From the NCBI GenBank assembly GCA_016844945.1, contig JAERTJ010000072.1, forward strand, positions 1 to 32,136: a stretch of 32,136 nt of DNA, read 5' to 3'. The notes under the pieces are model-generated. The model ran no database searches. It saw only the letters and a list, made by a program, of their open reading frames with translations, and was not told the origin of the DNA. Below, piece after piece: positions 24,315-32,136 of this stretch. Positions within the stretch are counted from its first letter, which is position 1; every line of letters starts with the position of its first letter. The DNA is from Fidelibacterota bacterium. Its GTDB lineage: Bacteria > Fidelibacterota > UBA8477 > JABMPR01. Position numbers and translations under genes: made by a program.

Positions 24315-25309
24315 TGTCAACAAACCGCAATGCTCGAATCTTAGCCACTGGAACTGCAGTACCAGACCGTATTGTCCCTAATGCATATTTTGATGAAATC
24401 CTGGGGGAGAATGTGTCGGAATGGTTGGAAGAAAACCTGACAATCAAAGAACGTCGCTGGCTGTCAGAAGGGGAAAGCGTAATAGATCTCATAGAACAGG
24501 CTGCAAGAACCATCCTTGAGAATGCAGGCGTAAAACCAGACCAACTTGATCTCATCATCATTTCAACTGATACACCAGAATACATCTCTCCCTCCACTGC
24601 ATCTGTGTTACAGGACAGGTTGGGAGCAACGGGTGCTGGAACATTCGATTTAAATGCGGCTTGCGCAGGATTTGTTACAGGGATTGATATGGGAGCCAAA
24701 TACATACAGGCCGATCCACAGTATAAATACATTTTAGTCATTGGTGCTTATGGCATGTCCCGCTTTCTCAATCTTGAGGACAAAAAAACAGTGACCTTGT
24801 TTGCAGATGGTGCCTCTGGTGTGCTGCTTGGTGCTGACCCAGATGGTATTGGCCACCTCCAGGGTTTACTGCACACAGAGGGTCAGTATGCTGACTGGAT
24901 GGGGATTTATGCCGGTGGTGTGAAGACCCCGGTATCGAAAGAAGTGCTTGAAAATAAGGATCAGCTCCTGAAGTTCGTGAAAAAATTCCCCAAAGAGCTC
25001 AATCCCATCACCTGGGAAAAGATGATTCGCAAAGTGGTTACAGATAGTGGTCATGAAATCAATCAGGTAAAGCAGATATTTTTTACACAAATCAATATCA
25101 ACAGTATTCAGGCAACCATGGGTGCCCTGGATTTATCCATGAATAAAGCTCAAACCGTGATGTCTTACTATGGTTATACAGGTTCTGCATGTATTCCCAT
25201 GGCTATGCACGAAGCCCAAAAGCAGGGCAAGCTAGATCGAGGAGACCTAATAGTGTTCATGGGCTCAGGCGGTGGATTGGCGTTCGCCAGTTCAGCCTGG
25301 ACCTGGTAA
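24314..25309 (+). CDS. Ketoacyl synthase III-like enzyme lacking catalytic His/Asn
   Basis: A 331-residue thiolase-fold protein of the FabH (KAS III) family. Cys117 in LNAACAGFVTG is the acyl-accepting cysteine. The two other catalytic positions differ from FabH: where PHQAN is expected the protein has FTQIN (Thr258 for His), and where YGNTSAAS is expected it has YGYTGSAC (Tyr288 for Asn). The last stretch, GDLIVFMGSGGGLAF, is otherwise FabH-like. The enzyme may transfer acyl groups to another acceptor or condense without the standard decarboxylation machinery. The start overlaps the fabG stop (TGATG), so the two are translationally coupled. Family certain, reaction unknown. Confidence 0.88.
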   Translation: MSTNRNARILATGTAVPDRIVPNAYFDEILGENVSEWLEENLTIKERRWLSEGESVIDLIEQAARTILENAGVKPDQLDLIIISTDTPEYISPSTASVLQDRLGATGAGTFDLNAACAGFVTGIDMGAKYIQADPQYKYILVIGAYGMSRFLNLEDKKTVTLFADGASGVLLGADPDGIGHLQGLLHTEGQYADWMGIYAGGVKTPVSKEVLENKDQLLKFVKKFPKELNPITWEKMIRKVVTDSGHEINQVKQIFFTQININSIQATMGALDLSMNKAQTVMSYYGYTGSACIPMAMHEAQKQGKLDRGDLIVFMGSGGGLAFASSAWTW

Positions 25310-25318
25310 GGAACTTCG

Positions 25319-26824
25319 ATGAACGAAAATACAGATATGGTTTTGTACAGCTGGATAATGGTGGCTCTGCTGGCTTCTGGAATCCTGGCTCTTGTCGTAC
25401 GAGGAGCCAGACAAACCAAAAGCATGCAGGATTATGCTCTGGGTTCGATCCTGTTCTCACCAGCCGCTGTGGGGATATCCCTTGCTGCCTCCATGACCAG
25501 TGCTGCAACCTTTATCATTAATCCGGGTTTTATAGCGCTGTATGGTATCTCAGCTGTGATTTCATATGCAGTTGTATTGCCAGCTGCAGCCATGGTTTCA
25601 CTGGTCATTCTGAGTAAGGGGTTCAGGCAGTTTGGAACCACGGTTAAAGTCATTACGCTCCCCCAGTGGATGGGTGTACGCTATGGAAGTCGCAACTACC
25701 AGACCTTCTTTGCGATTCTCTCCCTGCTCCTAATCACTTTCATTGTTCTCATTGTTGTCGGATTGACCAAAGTGCTTTCCAGCACGCTGAATATTTCCGA
25801 AACAGCTGCCCTTTTGGGGATCGTCATTTTCATTTTTGGGTACATGATGTTTGGTGGTGCCAATTCGATGGTTTACACGAACACCATCCAGGGATCGATT
25901 ATGCTGGTTGTCGCTTTTTTACTGTTAGGATCTGGATATGAACATTTCAGCAGCGGTGTTCATGGCTTTCTCGATAAACTGACTCAGATTGATCCTAACC
26001 TGGCTACGACGACCAATACAAACAGCTTTTTATTCAGGGACTGGTTTGAAATTGGGCTCGTTCAGATAATTGTGGGAGTTGCCATTGTGTGTCAACCCCA
26101 TATCATCACCAAGAGTCTATTGCTGAAAGATGATAGAAGTGTGAATCGCTTTCTCACCGTTGCTGTGATAACGGAGGTCATTTTTTTTAGCGTTGTGATT
26201 GCAGGATTATATGCCCGTCTCGCTTTTCCAAACCTTATGGTGAATGGCGTTGCTTTGAAGATGGATGGAATTATCCCGGCTTATGTTTTAAATGAATTCC
26301 CAGTGTTCGTGGGATTGTTTGTAGTGCTGGGACTTATAGCAGCAGGATTGAGTACACTTGAAGGTCTGATCCAGAGTCTATCCACGACAATGACTTCTGA
26401 TTTGATTAAGCCAGCTTATGAGAAGATAAAAGGTGATAAACCAGACGAAACTACCATGATCAAGATCAATAAACTGGTCATCATCGTGCTAGCCTTGGTA
26501 GCCATTGTATTATCAAGACAGCAACTCTTATTTCCCAAGCTATCGGTTGCCATCTTTGCCCAAAACGGAGTATACGCATTTTTCGCCGCTGCCTTTTTCC
26601 CTATTCTCTTTGGTATGTTTTCAAAACGAACACCTCCCATAGCAGCCATCACAGCGAGTGTGACAGCTGTTGTGATCCATTTTTCCATGTATTATGGGAA
26701 AATAGCCATACCATTTACTCTGGCTACGGGAGAAAATCCAGGTGTTGCAGCTGCCGTAGCTATTGTGATGTCCCTGATTGTTGGCTCGGTAATATTTCAA
26801 CTAAAAAAGGAGCCCCAGGCGTGA
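25319..26824 (+). CDS. Sodium:solute symporter (SSS family)
   Basis: A 501-residue inner-membrane carrier with about 13 hydrophobic helices. FSPAAVGISLAASMTSAATF near residues 43-62 holds the first unwound helix, and GLIAAGLSTLEGLIQSLSTT near 343-362 carries the GLxAAxxSTxxxxxxS pattern of the sodium site in the SSS family (PutP, PanF, ActP). Members import carboxylates, amino acids, sugars or vitamins with Na+. AAGGAAC precedes the ATG. It sits 9 bp after the KAS III-like gene and overlaps the acyl-CoA ligase (GTGA). This pairing points to import of an organic acid that the ligase activates. Confidence 0.93.
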   Translation: MNENTDMVLYSWIMVALLASGILALVVRGARQTKSMQDYALGSILFSPAAVGISLAASMTSAATFIINPGFIALYGISAVISYAVVLPAAAMVSLVILSKGFRQFGTTVKVITLPQWMGVRYGSRNYQTFFAILSLLLITFIVLIVVGLTKVLSSTLNISETAALLGIVIFIFGYMMFGGANSMVYTNTIQGSIMLVVAFLLLGSGYEHFSSGVHGFLDKLTQIDPNLATTTNTNSFLFRDWFEIGLVQIIVGVAIVCQPHIITKSLLLKDDRSVNRFLTVAVITEVIFFSVVIAGLYARLAFPNLMVNGVALKMDGIIPAYVLNEFPVFVGLFVVLGLIAAGLSTLEGLIQSLSTTMTSDLIKPAYEKIKGDKPDETTMIKINKLVIIVLALVAIVLSRQQLLFPKLSVAIFAQNGVYAFFAAAFFPILFGMFSKRTPPIAAITASVTAVVIHFSMYYGKIAIPFTLATGENPGVAAAVAIVMSLIVGSVIFQLKKEPQA

Positions 26825-28344
26825 CTCAACATGCACATGACTGGTTATCTCGCTGGGCGTATTACACACCGGATAAGCTCTTCTTAAAGGAACACAGTAG
26901 CCAGCAAAGCTGGACTTTTGAACAATTTGAATTGGCAGCAAGACATACAGCTCAACACTTGTCACAAAAGCTTCTGATGAAAAAAGGTGATCGTCTGGCT
27001 ATTTATTCCAAAAATCGTATGGAATATTTCCTGCTGTATTTTGCCGCGATAAAACTAGGGGTAATTCTGGTGCCCCTCAATTTTCGTCTTACTCCTGTTG
27101 AAATTGATGTCCTGTTACATGATGCAGAACCTCAGGTCCTTTTCTACGAATCAGAATATGCAATGCAGGTCGGTCAACTCGCCTCATTGTCACCCGATTG
27201 TCAATGTATAGGTATTGATGTATTGACAATATTTCTGGACGTAAACAGCTTAGCTGATAGGGAAATTTCAACCCCAGTTGAGTTAAGTGCTGAAGACCTG
27301 GTGATGATCCTTTACACGTCAGGTACAACGGGTGTTCCCAAGGGGGCCATGATCAGTCATAAAATGCTTTTCTGGAATGCCATTAACACCGGTTTAAGGC
27401 TGGATATCAACTCCAGTGATCATACCCAGGCGTATGCGCCGCTATTTCACACTGGCGGATGGAATGTCCTCTTCACACCTTTTCTGCATCATGGTGCTTC
27501 TCATACGATCCTGGAAGGTTTTGATCCAGATCTTTTGCTGGACTTACTAGAGACAGAAAAATCTACCATTCTTTTTGCTGTGCCTACGATGATGCAGATG
27601 ATGGCTAATGCAAAGAGATTTCATAGCGTAGACCTTTCTGCATTGAGATACGCAGTAGTTGGGGGAGCTCCCATGCCCATACCACTTATTGAGGTCTGGC
27701 ATAAAAAGGGGGTTCCTATAAGGCAAGGCTATGGACTGACGGAGGTTGGACCTAACTGTTTTTCTCTTAACCAGGATGCAGCCATACGAAAACAGGGCAG
27801 TATTGGATTCCCCAATTTTTATCTCGATGCAAAAATCCTCGATGAGGCAGGTGATGAACTCCCTGTAGGTGAAGCCGGTGAGCTTTGTCTGAGATCACCT
27901 GTCGTGACGCCTGGGTACTGGCGTAAACCGGAAGCCTCTGAAGCTGCGATGACAGGTGATTGGTTTCATACGGGCGACATGGCTAAAATAGATGATGAGG
28001 GTTATTACTATATCGTGGATCGAAAGAAGAACATGTTCATCAGTGGGGGTGAAAATGTTTATCCGGCGGAGGTAGAGGCTGTTCTCATTACTCATGACCT
28101 GATTAAGGATGCTGCTGTGATTGGAATTCCACACGATAAATGGGGGGAAGTTGGCAAAGCTTTTATTGTAAGCGATGAAAATCTCTCGTTGGATGAAATC
28201 CAGGCATACTGTCTGGGACAACTGGCAAAATATAAGATTCCTAAGGCGATGACCCGAATAGAGGCGTTACCACTCAATGATTCGGGGAAGCTCGATAGAT
28301 TGGAATTAATCAAAATGAACAATCAACAAAAGGAGATAACATGA
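26821..28344 (+). CDS. AMP-forming acyl-CoA synthetase
   Basis: A 507-residue cytosolic ligase that activates a carboxylic acid through an acyl-AMP to a CoA thioester. The adenylation loop YTSGTTGVPKGA is at about 165-176. GYGLTEVGP, TGDMAKIDDEGYYYIVDRKK and SGGENVYPAEVE follow in order, and Lys490 in LNDSGKLDR is the catalytic C-terminal lysine. It begins with GTG at 26821, inside the symporter stop (GTGA), with AAGGAG nine bases upstream. The overall look is that of medium/long-chain or aromatic acyl-CoA ligases; chain length cannot be read from the sequence. It overlaps the following lipoprotein by ATGA. Confidence 0.94.
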   Translation: MTQHAHDWLSRWAYYTPDKLFLKEHSSQQSWTFEQFELAARHTAQHLSQKLLMKKGDRLAIYSKNRMEYFLLYFAAIKLGVILVPLNFRLTPVEIDVLLHDAEPQVLFYESEYAMQVGQLASLSPDCQCIGIDVLTIFLDVNSLADREISTPVELSAEDLVMILYTSGTTGVPKGAMISHKMLFWNAINTGLRLDINSSDHTQAYAPLFHTGGWNVLFTPFLHHGASHTILEGFDPDLLLDLLETEKSTILFAVPTMMQMMANAKRFHSVDLSALRYAVVGGAPMPIPLIEVWHKKGVPIRQGYGLTEVGPNCFSLNQDAAIRKQGSIGFPNFYLDAKILDEAGDELPVGEAGELCLRSPVVTPGYWRKPEASEAAMTGDWFHTGDMAKIDDEGYYYIVDRKKNMFISGGENVYPAEVEAVLITHDLIKDAAVIGIPHDKWGEVGKAFIVSDENLSLDEIQAYCLGQLAKYKIPKAMTRIEALPLNDSGKLDRLELIKMNNQQKEIT

Positions 28345-28847
28345 TGAAAAAATACACAATACTACTGGTCCTGATCCTGGGCTTGTTTTTGGTGACTGGA
28401 TGTGAGGAAGACTCAGCCACAGAACCAGATGTAGTCGAAAGTGATGCTGCCTGGGTTGGATCATGGCTGAGCGTGGGTTCCAATGTGTCAGCTGTATTGT
28501 CAACTTATTATGGCGTAGATTCAGTTGAGGTCGATTTTTCTGAAGATGGCATCGTAGACCTGAGGACACATTATGCAACCGTCGGATGGGTTCCTGATAA
28601 TGGCACCTATACGGTTACAGAATCAGCAGACAGTGAAATCGATGTTTTCTGGGCTTCATATACAGGATTAGCCATTGAACAGGAAGGTATTATCCAGATT
28701 ATATCAGCTAGCCCTGATACGCTGAGATTAGAAGCTGTTCAAACCGTCCCCAATGCTGATCTGACTGTACCAACACCTGCTCTGGGTTTTGGAGCAGATC
28801 CTGCCTGGACGGATTTAAATATCCAGACATTTGTGAGAGTCGAGTAG
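28341..28847 (+). CDS. Small lipoprotein of unknown function
   Basis: A 168-residue lipoprotein. The signal ends in LFLVTGC (Cys21), followed by EEDS. The mature part is rich in acidic and beta-forming residues, begins with AAWVGSWLSVGSN, and has repeated short strands such as VEVDFSEDGIVDL and NGTYTV, suggesting a lipocalin-like small barrel. The start overlaps the ligase stop (ATGA); a second ATG follows at once at 28344. AGGAGATAAC gives a ribosome site. Its place between a cytosolic ligase and an outer-membrane barrel suggests a periplasmic binding or carrier role, which is only inference. Confidence 0.8.
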   Translation: MMKKYTILLVLILGLFLVTGCEEDSATEPDVVESDAAWVGSWLSVGSNVSAVLSTYYGVDSVEVDFSEDGIVDLRTHYATVGWVPDNGTYTVTESADSEIDVFWASYTGLAIEQEGIIQIISASPDTLRLEAVQTVPNADLTVPTPALGFGADPAWTDLNIQTFVRVE

Positions 28848-28856
28848 ACCTGTGAA

Positions 28857-28892
28857 GATAGTTACGGCTTCCTTCTGGAAGCCGTAACTATC
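28857..28892. other. Perfect 16-bp intercistronic hairpin
   Basis: GATAGTTACGGCTTCC (28857-28872) pairs perfectly with GGAAGCCGTAACTATC (28877-28892) around TTCT. No T-tract follows on the plus strand. It lies between the lipoprotein stop and the start of the barrel gene and could act as a terminator of an unusual kind, an mRNA stability element or a processing site. Confidence 0.7.
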
Positions 28893-28918
28893 CACGATTC
28901 CATGGAGAGGATTTCAAC

Positions 28919-30469
28919 ATGAGAAATTCAAAAATTATTTTTAGCATTCTTTTGTTAATGGCCATTGGTCTGATCCATGCGTCTGAATTCAAAGATGAAA
29001 AAGAAATCCGAGATCGAGATGAGTGGCAGTTTATCGGCTACTATTTGTTTCGTGGTGAGACAGTAAACATAGCACCCGAGTTAGAATTTTATAAGGGGCA
29101 GGTGGTTGGCCGATTGTTTGGAGACAACACTTCTGTAACTTTGGATTCTGACCCTTCACAATTCTTTGAGCAACGCTTCCTGGCGATGATGACCTATTCC
29201 CCACGACTATTTGATGGGTGGGCAAAAATGCGCATGTCATTCGAGTTGGATTGGACATTGGGTGTGGGTAACTACACCTCGGCGGGAAATCTCGGGGGTG
29301 CTTTTTCTGCAGATGTGGTGAATATGCAGACGCAAAATCTGTTCATGGAATTTAATCCTAACATTAAGCTTTATGTAAATGCAGGTTTATTGAGGCTCTA
29401 CGACAATATTCGAGTACCCTATTATACAGGCAAAGACGATCTGGTTAATACAGGTTACCGTCTGGCCTTCTGGGGCTCAGATGCATCAGGTGTCTCAGCT
29501 CATTACTTTTTTAAGTCTGATCAACGCGTGAAAGCCGGGTGGTACAAACTCTACGAAAACCACATTGAACAGAATGACGATGTCACCCTCATGGAAATCG
29601 ACTATGAACGAGATCTTGATATATTCAATTCCATTGGTCTGAGCTTTTGGTATCTCAATGATGATGGAAGTAGTCAGGCAGGTAATGGTGAAGGCGGTAT
29701 TTCCATCCTTGGTCAAGGATTGAACTCAAAATTGGCAGGTTATAACGGTGTTGTAAAATTCAACCTGGCTGAAACCTATGAGGCTGACATCTATTGGTTG
29801 GGATCACATTTTCATGGAAATCCACTACTCCACCAGGGTCGATTCGGCTATAGCGGGTTTGTTGTGAATAACCGTGGTAAAGTAGAGAGTGAGAACCACT
29901 CTATTGAAGTTAATGGATGGGCTACCAATCTCAGGTTAGCATATAAATTTGGACGGACAATTCACGATTATGTTTCGTTCGATGGCATGTTTACAACGGG
30001 AGACACGGCAAACATTTCAGATGGGAAATACACTGGAGTTCTCACCGGAAACAACTGGGGAACCCCTGGGGCAGTCTGGTTTAGCCATGGTCTTTATCTT
30101 TTGTTACCACATGGGGATGTTGTCAATCGTTTTATTGCCGCAACTATCGATATACAAAACCTGGGGTATGGTTTAGGCGTCGGCTCGTTAAAAGCCTCAT
30201 ATGATATGATTCCCTGGAAATTAAGAGCTGAATCTGCGATAGGTACCGGGATTGCCCCGGTTGCACCTGTTGGTGGCGGTAATTTCATGGGGTTTGAAGC
30301 AAACATCGGGGTCGTGTACACACCCAAGGTCTATTTTGATCTCGAATTGCATGCAGCCTATATGAGCCTGGGTGACTTTTATGATGCCACCCTCGTGAAT
30401 GGTGGTCTAGATGAACGACCAGCCAATCCCTGGAAGATAATTGCTTCCTTAAAATGGATCATGTTTTAG
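28919..30469 (+). CDS. Predicted outer-membrane beta-barrel porin
   Basis: A 516-residue exported protein with a signal peptide of about 21 residues ending in HAS. The rest alternates polar and hydrophobic residues in strands rich in Tyr, Trp and Gly, such as LYVNAGLLRLY, ATNLRLAYKFGR and FDLELHAAYMSLG. It ends in KWIMF; the terminal Phe is the usual Bam recognition feature of outer-membrane barrels. No TonB box or plug is seen. The size suggests a porin of 16-18 strands, like alginate-export or carboxylate-specific porins. GGAGAGG lies upstream of the ATG. Within this cluster it may be the outer-membrane entry for the substrate. Confidence 0.75.
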   Translation: MRNSKIIFSILLLMAIGLIHASEFKDEKEIRDRDEWQFIGYYLFRGETVNIAPELEFYKGQVVGRLFGDNTSVTLDSDPSQFFEQRFLAMMTYSPRLFDGWAKMRMSFELDWTLGVGNYTSAGNLGGAFSADVVNMQTQNLFMEFNPNIKLYVNAGLLRLYDNIRVPYYTGKDDLVNTGYRLAFWGSDASGVSAHYFFKSDQRVKAGWYKLYENHIEQNDDVTLMEIDYERDLDIFNSIGLSFWYLNDDGSSQAGNGEGGISILGQGLNSKLAGYNGVVKFNLAETYEADIYWLGSHFHGNPLLHQGRFGYSGFVVNNRGKVESENHSIEVNGWATNLRLAYKFGRTIHDYVSFDGMFTTGDTANISDGKYTGVLTGNNWGTPGAVWFSHGLYLLLPHGDVVNRFIAATIDIQNLGYGLGVGSLKASYDMIPWKLRAESAIGTGIAPVAPVGGGNFMGFEANIGVVYTPKVYFDLELHAAYMSLGDFYDATLVNGGLDERPANPWKIIASLKWIMF

Positions 30470-30480
30470 GAGGAGCTAAA

Positions 30481-31431
30481 ATGAATCGCCTAATAATTCT
30501 AATTATCGCATTGGTACTAAGTATGAGTATGAATGGTTGTGCCACCGCCAGATTTTATAACCTTGAATCAATAAATTATGACGAGCTTGATTATGGATAT
30601 CCAGTTCAGAAAACTGCAATCAAGAACATCAATTTAGCATATATCGATCAGGGCTCAGCAGATCAGGTATTGATCTTGATCCATGGCCTGGGAACCTATG
30701 CCAAAGGGTGGATTCAAAACATTGACGTTTTAGCTGAAAAATATCGTGTTATTGCAGTGGACCTCCCCGGTTACGGTAAATCCGATAAAGGGTATTATGA
30801 GTACTCGATGGGTTTCAATGCTGAAGTATTGGTGGGTTTGCTGGATTCTCTGGGGATCGAAAAAGCCAGCTTTGCAGGACACTCCATGGGTGGACAAATC
30901 GCAATGACGATAGCTTTAGACTATCCCGAGCGGTTGGATAAACTGATTCTAATCTCTCCAGCAGGTTTTGAACGTTTTAGTGATGGTGAGGGTGCCTGGC
31001 TTATGAAAGTGATGACACCTGAGCTAGTACGTGATACCCCAGTACGAAGCATTGATGTTAATCTGCGTTACAATTTTTATGAGACACCAAAGGCTGCCGA
31101 ATTTATGATAGCAGAGCGGATTCAATTACGCGGAGCAAAGGATTTTGAACGGTATTGCTATGCAGTCTCAAAGAATGTAGAGGCAATGATCAAAGGTTTT
31201 GTTTATGATCGCCTGGGCGAAATATCACAACCCACTCTGATTCTATGGGGAGAAAATGATCAGCTCATCCCAAACCGGTTTTTACATGCTGGTCCAACCC
31301 ATGAAATTGCAGCAATTGGTGAAAAAGAAATTCCTGACAATCAGACGATCATTTTTCCGCATTGCGGTCACTTTGTTCAATTTGAAAAAGCTGATGAGAC
31401 CAATCAGGCGATTCTTAATTTTCTGGAGTAG
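30481..31431 (+). CDS. Lipoprotein alpha/beta hydrolase
   Basis: A 316-residue esterase/lipase-type enzyme tethered to a membrane. The signal ends in SMSMNGC with Cys20 as lipidation site. The hydrolase fold shows LIHGLG as the oxyanion strand (about 66-71), Ser135 in GHSMGG as nucleophile, Asp260 in WGENDQL and His297 in CGHF. AGGAGG lies eight bases before the ATG at 30481, so the extension to 30454 inside the barrel gene is rejected. It is the last gene of the cluster. A periplasmic esterase could release the acid that the symporter and ligase then handle. Its exact substrate is unknown. Confidence 0.9.
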   Translation: MNRLIILIIALVLSMSMNGCATARFYNLESINYDELDYGYPVQKTAIKNINLAYIDQGSADQVLILIHGLGTYAKGWIQNIDVLAEKYRVIAVDLPGYGKSDKGYYEYSMGFNAEVLVGLLDSLGIEKASFAGHSMGGQIAMTIALDYPERLDKLILISPAGFERFSDGEGAWLMKVMTPELVRDTPVRSIDVNLRYNFYETPKAAEFMIAERIQLRGAKDFERYCYAVSKNVEAMIKGFVYDRLGEISQPTLILWGENDQLIPNRFLHAGPTHEIAAIGEKEIPDNQTIIFPHCGHFVQFEKADETNQAILNFLE

Positions 31432-31451
31432 TCCAGGCTAGTATAGAGATG

Positions 31452-31486
31452 AAGCCATTCTAGTGATAACAACAGTGGCTTTTTTA
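31452..31486 (+). terminator. Intrinsic terminator of the acyl cluster
   Basis: AAGCCA (31452-31457) pairs with TGGCTT (31476-31481), extended by a wobble and one further pair, followed by a run of T. It lies 20 bp after the hydrolase stop and its T-tract overlaps the stop codon of the convergent thioesterase gene. Confidence 0.75.
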
Positions 31487-32020
31487 TTTAGGGGTACTAG
31501 ATGGCCAGGGGCGTTGACTCTCTGCATCAATCCAGGCTCTAATCCATTCTGGTAACTCCCCGTCCCAATCATTATCAGGTAGCTCCATAAGCACATCAGG
31601 AGCTGGAACCAGTCCCTGCTTCGAAACTACGCCTGCCTTGATCAGGGCGGATGAACAAATATTCTCACCACACCACATTTCTTGCTGGAAGTAAAACCAG
31701 CGACCATCGTGACCTGCGAGACGACTCCGTAACTCATACTTTTTCCCAAAGGTAATTCTACGACGATAACGAATACTTGATCCACCCACTGCAAAGCCCC
31801 ATTTCTTAGCAGAGATAAGTTTCATCAAGCCACCCCGGACGCCCAGATCATAGCGACCGAGATCCATCAGGGTTAGCTGACGTCCGTTGTTAACCTCACC
31901 GTAATGATCAATATCCAGAATTCCTGCTCGAAGCTTTATGATACCTGTTTCATGAAATTCCAAGGGCGACCTGAACTTAGCGGTAAGAAAGGTTCGCAGA
32001 GTGAGAAGGTAGGGATACAT
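31484..32020 (-). CDS. FadM/4HBT-like acyl-CoA thioesterase
   Basis: A 178-residue hotdog-fold protein related to the THEM6/FadM-like thioesterases. After a short hydrophobic N terminus, the segment DIDHYGEVNNGRQLTLMDLG (about 36-55) is the family's catalytic region with Asp, His and paired Asn. FAVGGSSIRYRRRITFGKKY gives the central beta strands. The ATG at 32020 follows AAAGGAAA; the frame continues to a TTG at 32080 without support. It is convergent with the acyl cluster, so it is not in that operon, though hydrolysis of acyl-CoA would fit the same metabolism. The window ends about 115 bp upstream of its start. Confidence 0.87.
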   Translation of the reverse strand: MYPYLLTLRTFLTAKFRSPLEFHETGIIKLRAGILDIDHYGEVNNGRQLTLMDLGRYDLGVRGGLMKLISAKKWGFAVGGSSIRYRRRITFGKKYELRSRLAGHDGRWFYFQQEMWCGENICSSALIKAGVVSKQGLVPAPDVLMELPDNDWDGELPEWIRAWIDAESQRPWPSSTPK

Positions 32021-32136
32021 GCGGATTTCCTTTAATCTTAATTGACGTTGCCATGCTAATACCTCTGATCCGTAACTCAAGAATTATCTCAGGACAAAAA
32101 GAAAAAGGTAACACCTTACATAAATATGTAATATAT

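Overview
The window carries about 30 protein genes and no rRNA or tRNA that I can recognise. The best lineage clue is the first gene. It encodes a secreted protein that ends in a type IX secretion (Por) sorting domain with a YPNPFNP motif, which is typical of the Fibrobacteres-Chlorobi-Bacteroidetes superphylum and of relatives such as Marinimicrobia, Calditrichota and Ignavibacteria. Two lipoproteins, a lipoprotein hydrolase, an outer-membrane barrel and an RND pump confirm a diderm cell. Many genes have clear Shine-Dalgarno sites, and ergothioneine genes suggest exposure to oxygen. I cannot fix the species.

Layout. 1-2511: tandem terminators, the secreted PKD/HYR protein (minus strand), then a gene-poor stretch with two arrays of a 21-bp dyad repeat and a perfectly palindromic terminator. 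2512-4395: htpG. 4627-8813: a five-gene minus-strand operon (TetR regulator, NAPE-PLD-like metallo-hydrolase, NAD(P)-binding protein, SDR oxidoreductase, ZIP metal transporter) with an operator-like palindrome at its start. 8814-9552: no intact gene, but an intact 94-bp palindromic repeat followed by a second copy split into two halves around a GIY-YIG nuclease gene killed by one amber codon. 9553-12412: a tightly overlapping three-gene operon (Cys-rich Lgt-like membrane enzyme, flavoprotein, PLP-fold enzyme).

12516-17225 (minus): a YtfJ-like protein, an ergothioneine operon (SDR, egtB, egtD, DUF427) and a YceI protein. 17395-22904 (plus): a PPC-domain lipoprotein, a possible small leader ORF, and an RND adaptor and pump with no TolC-type gene nearby. 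23071-31431 (plus): a GbsR/MarR-type regulator, then FabG, a KAS III-like enzyme lacking the usual His and Asn, an SSS symporter, an acyl-CoA ligase, a lipoprotein, an outer-membrane barrel and a lipoprotein alpha/beta hydrolase. This looks like one uptake-and-processing system for an unknown carboxylate or ester. A FadM-like thioesterase faces it from the right edge.

The strongest candidates for something undescribed are the GIY-YIG/palindrome composite element, the acyl cluster with its atypical KAS III, the Cys-rich Lgt-like operon and the 21-bp dyad arrays.
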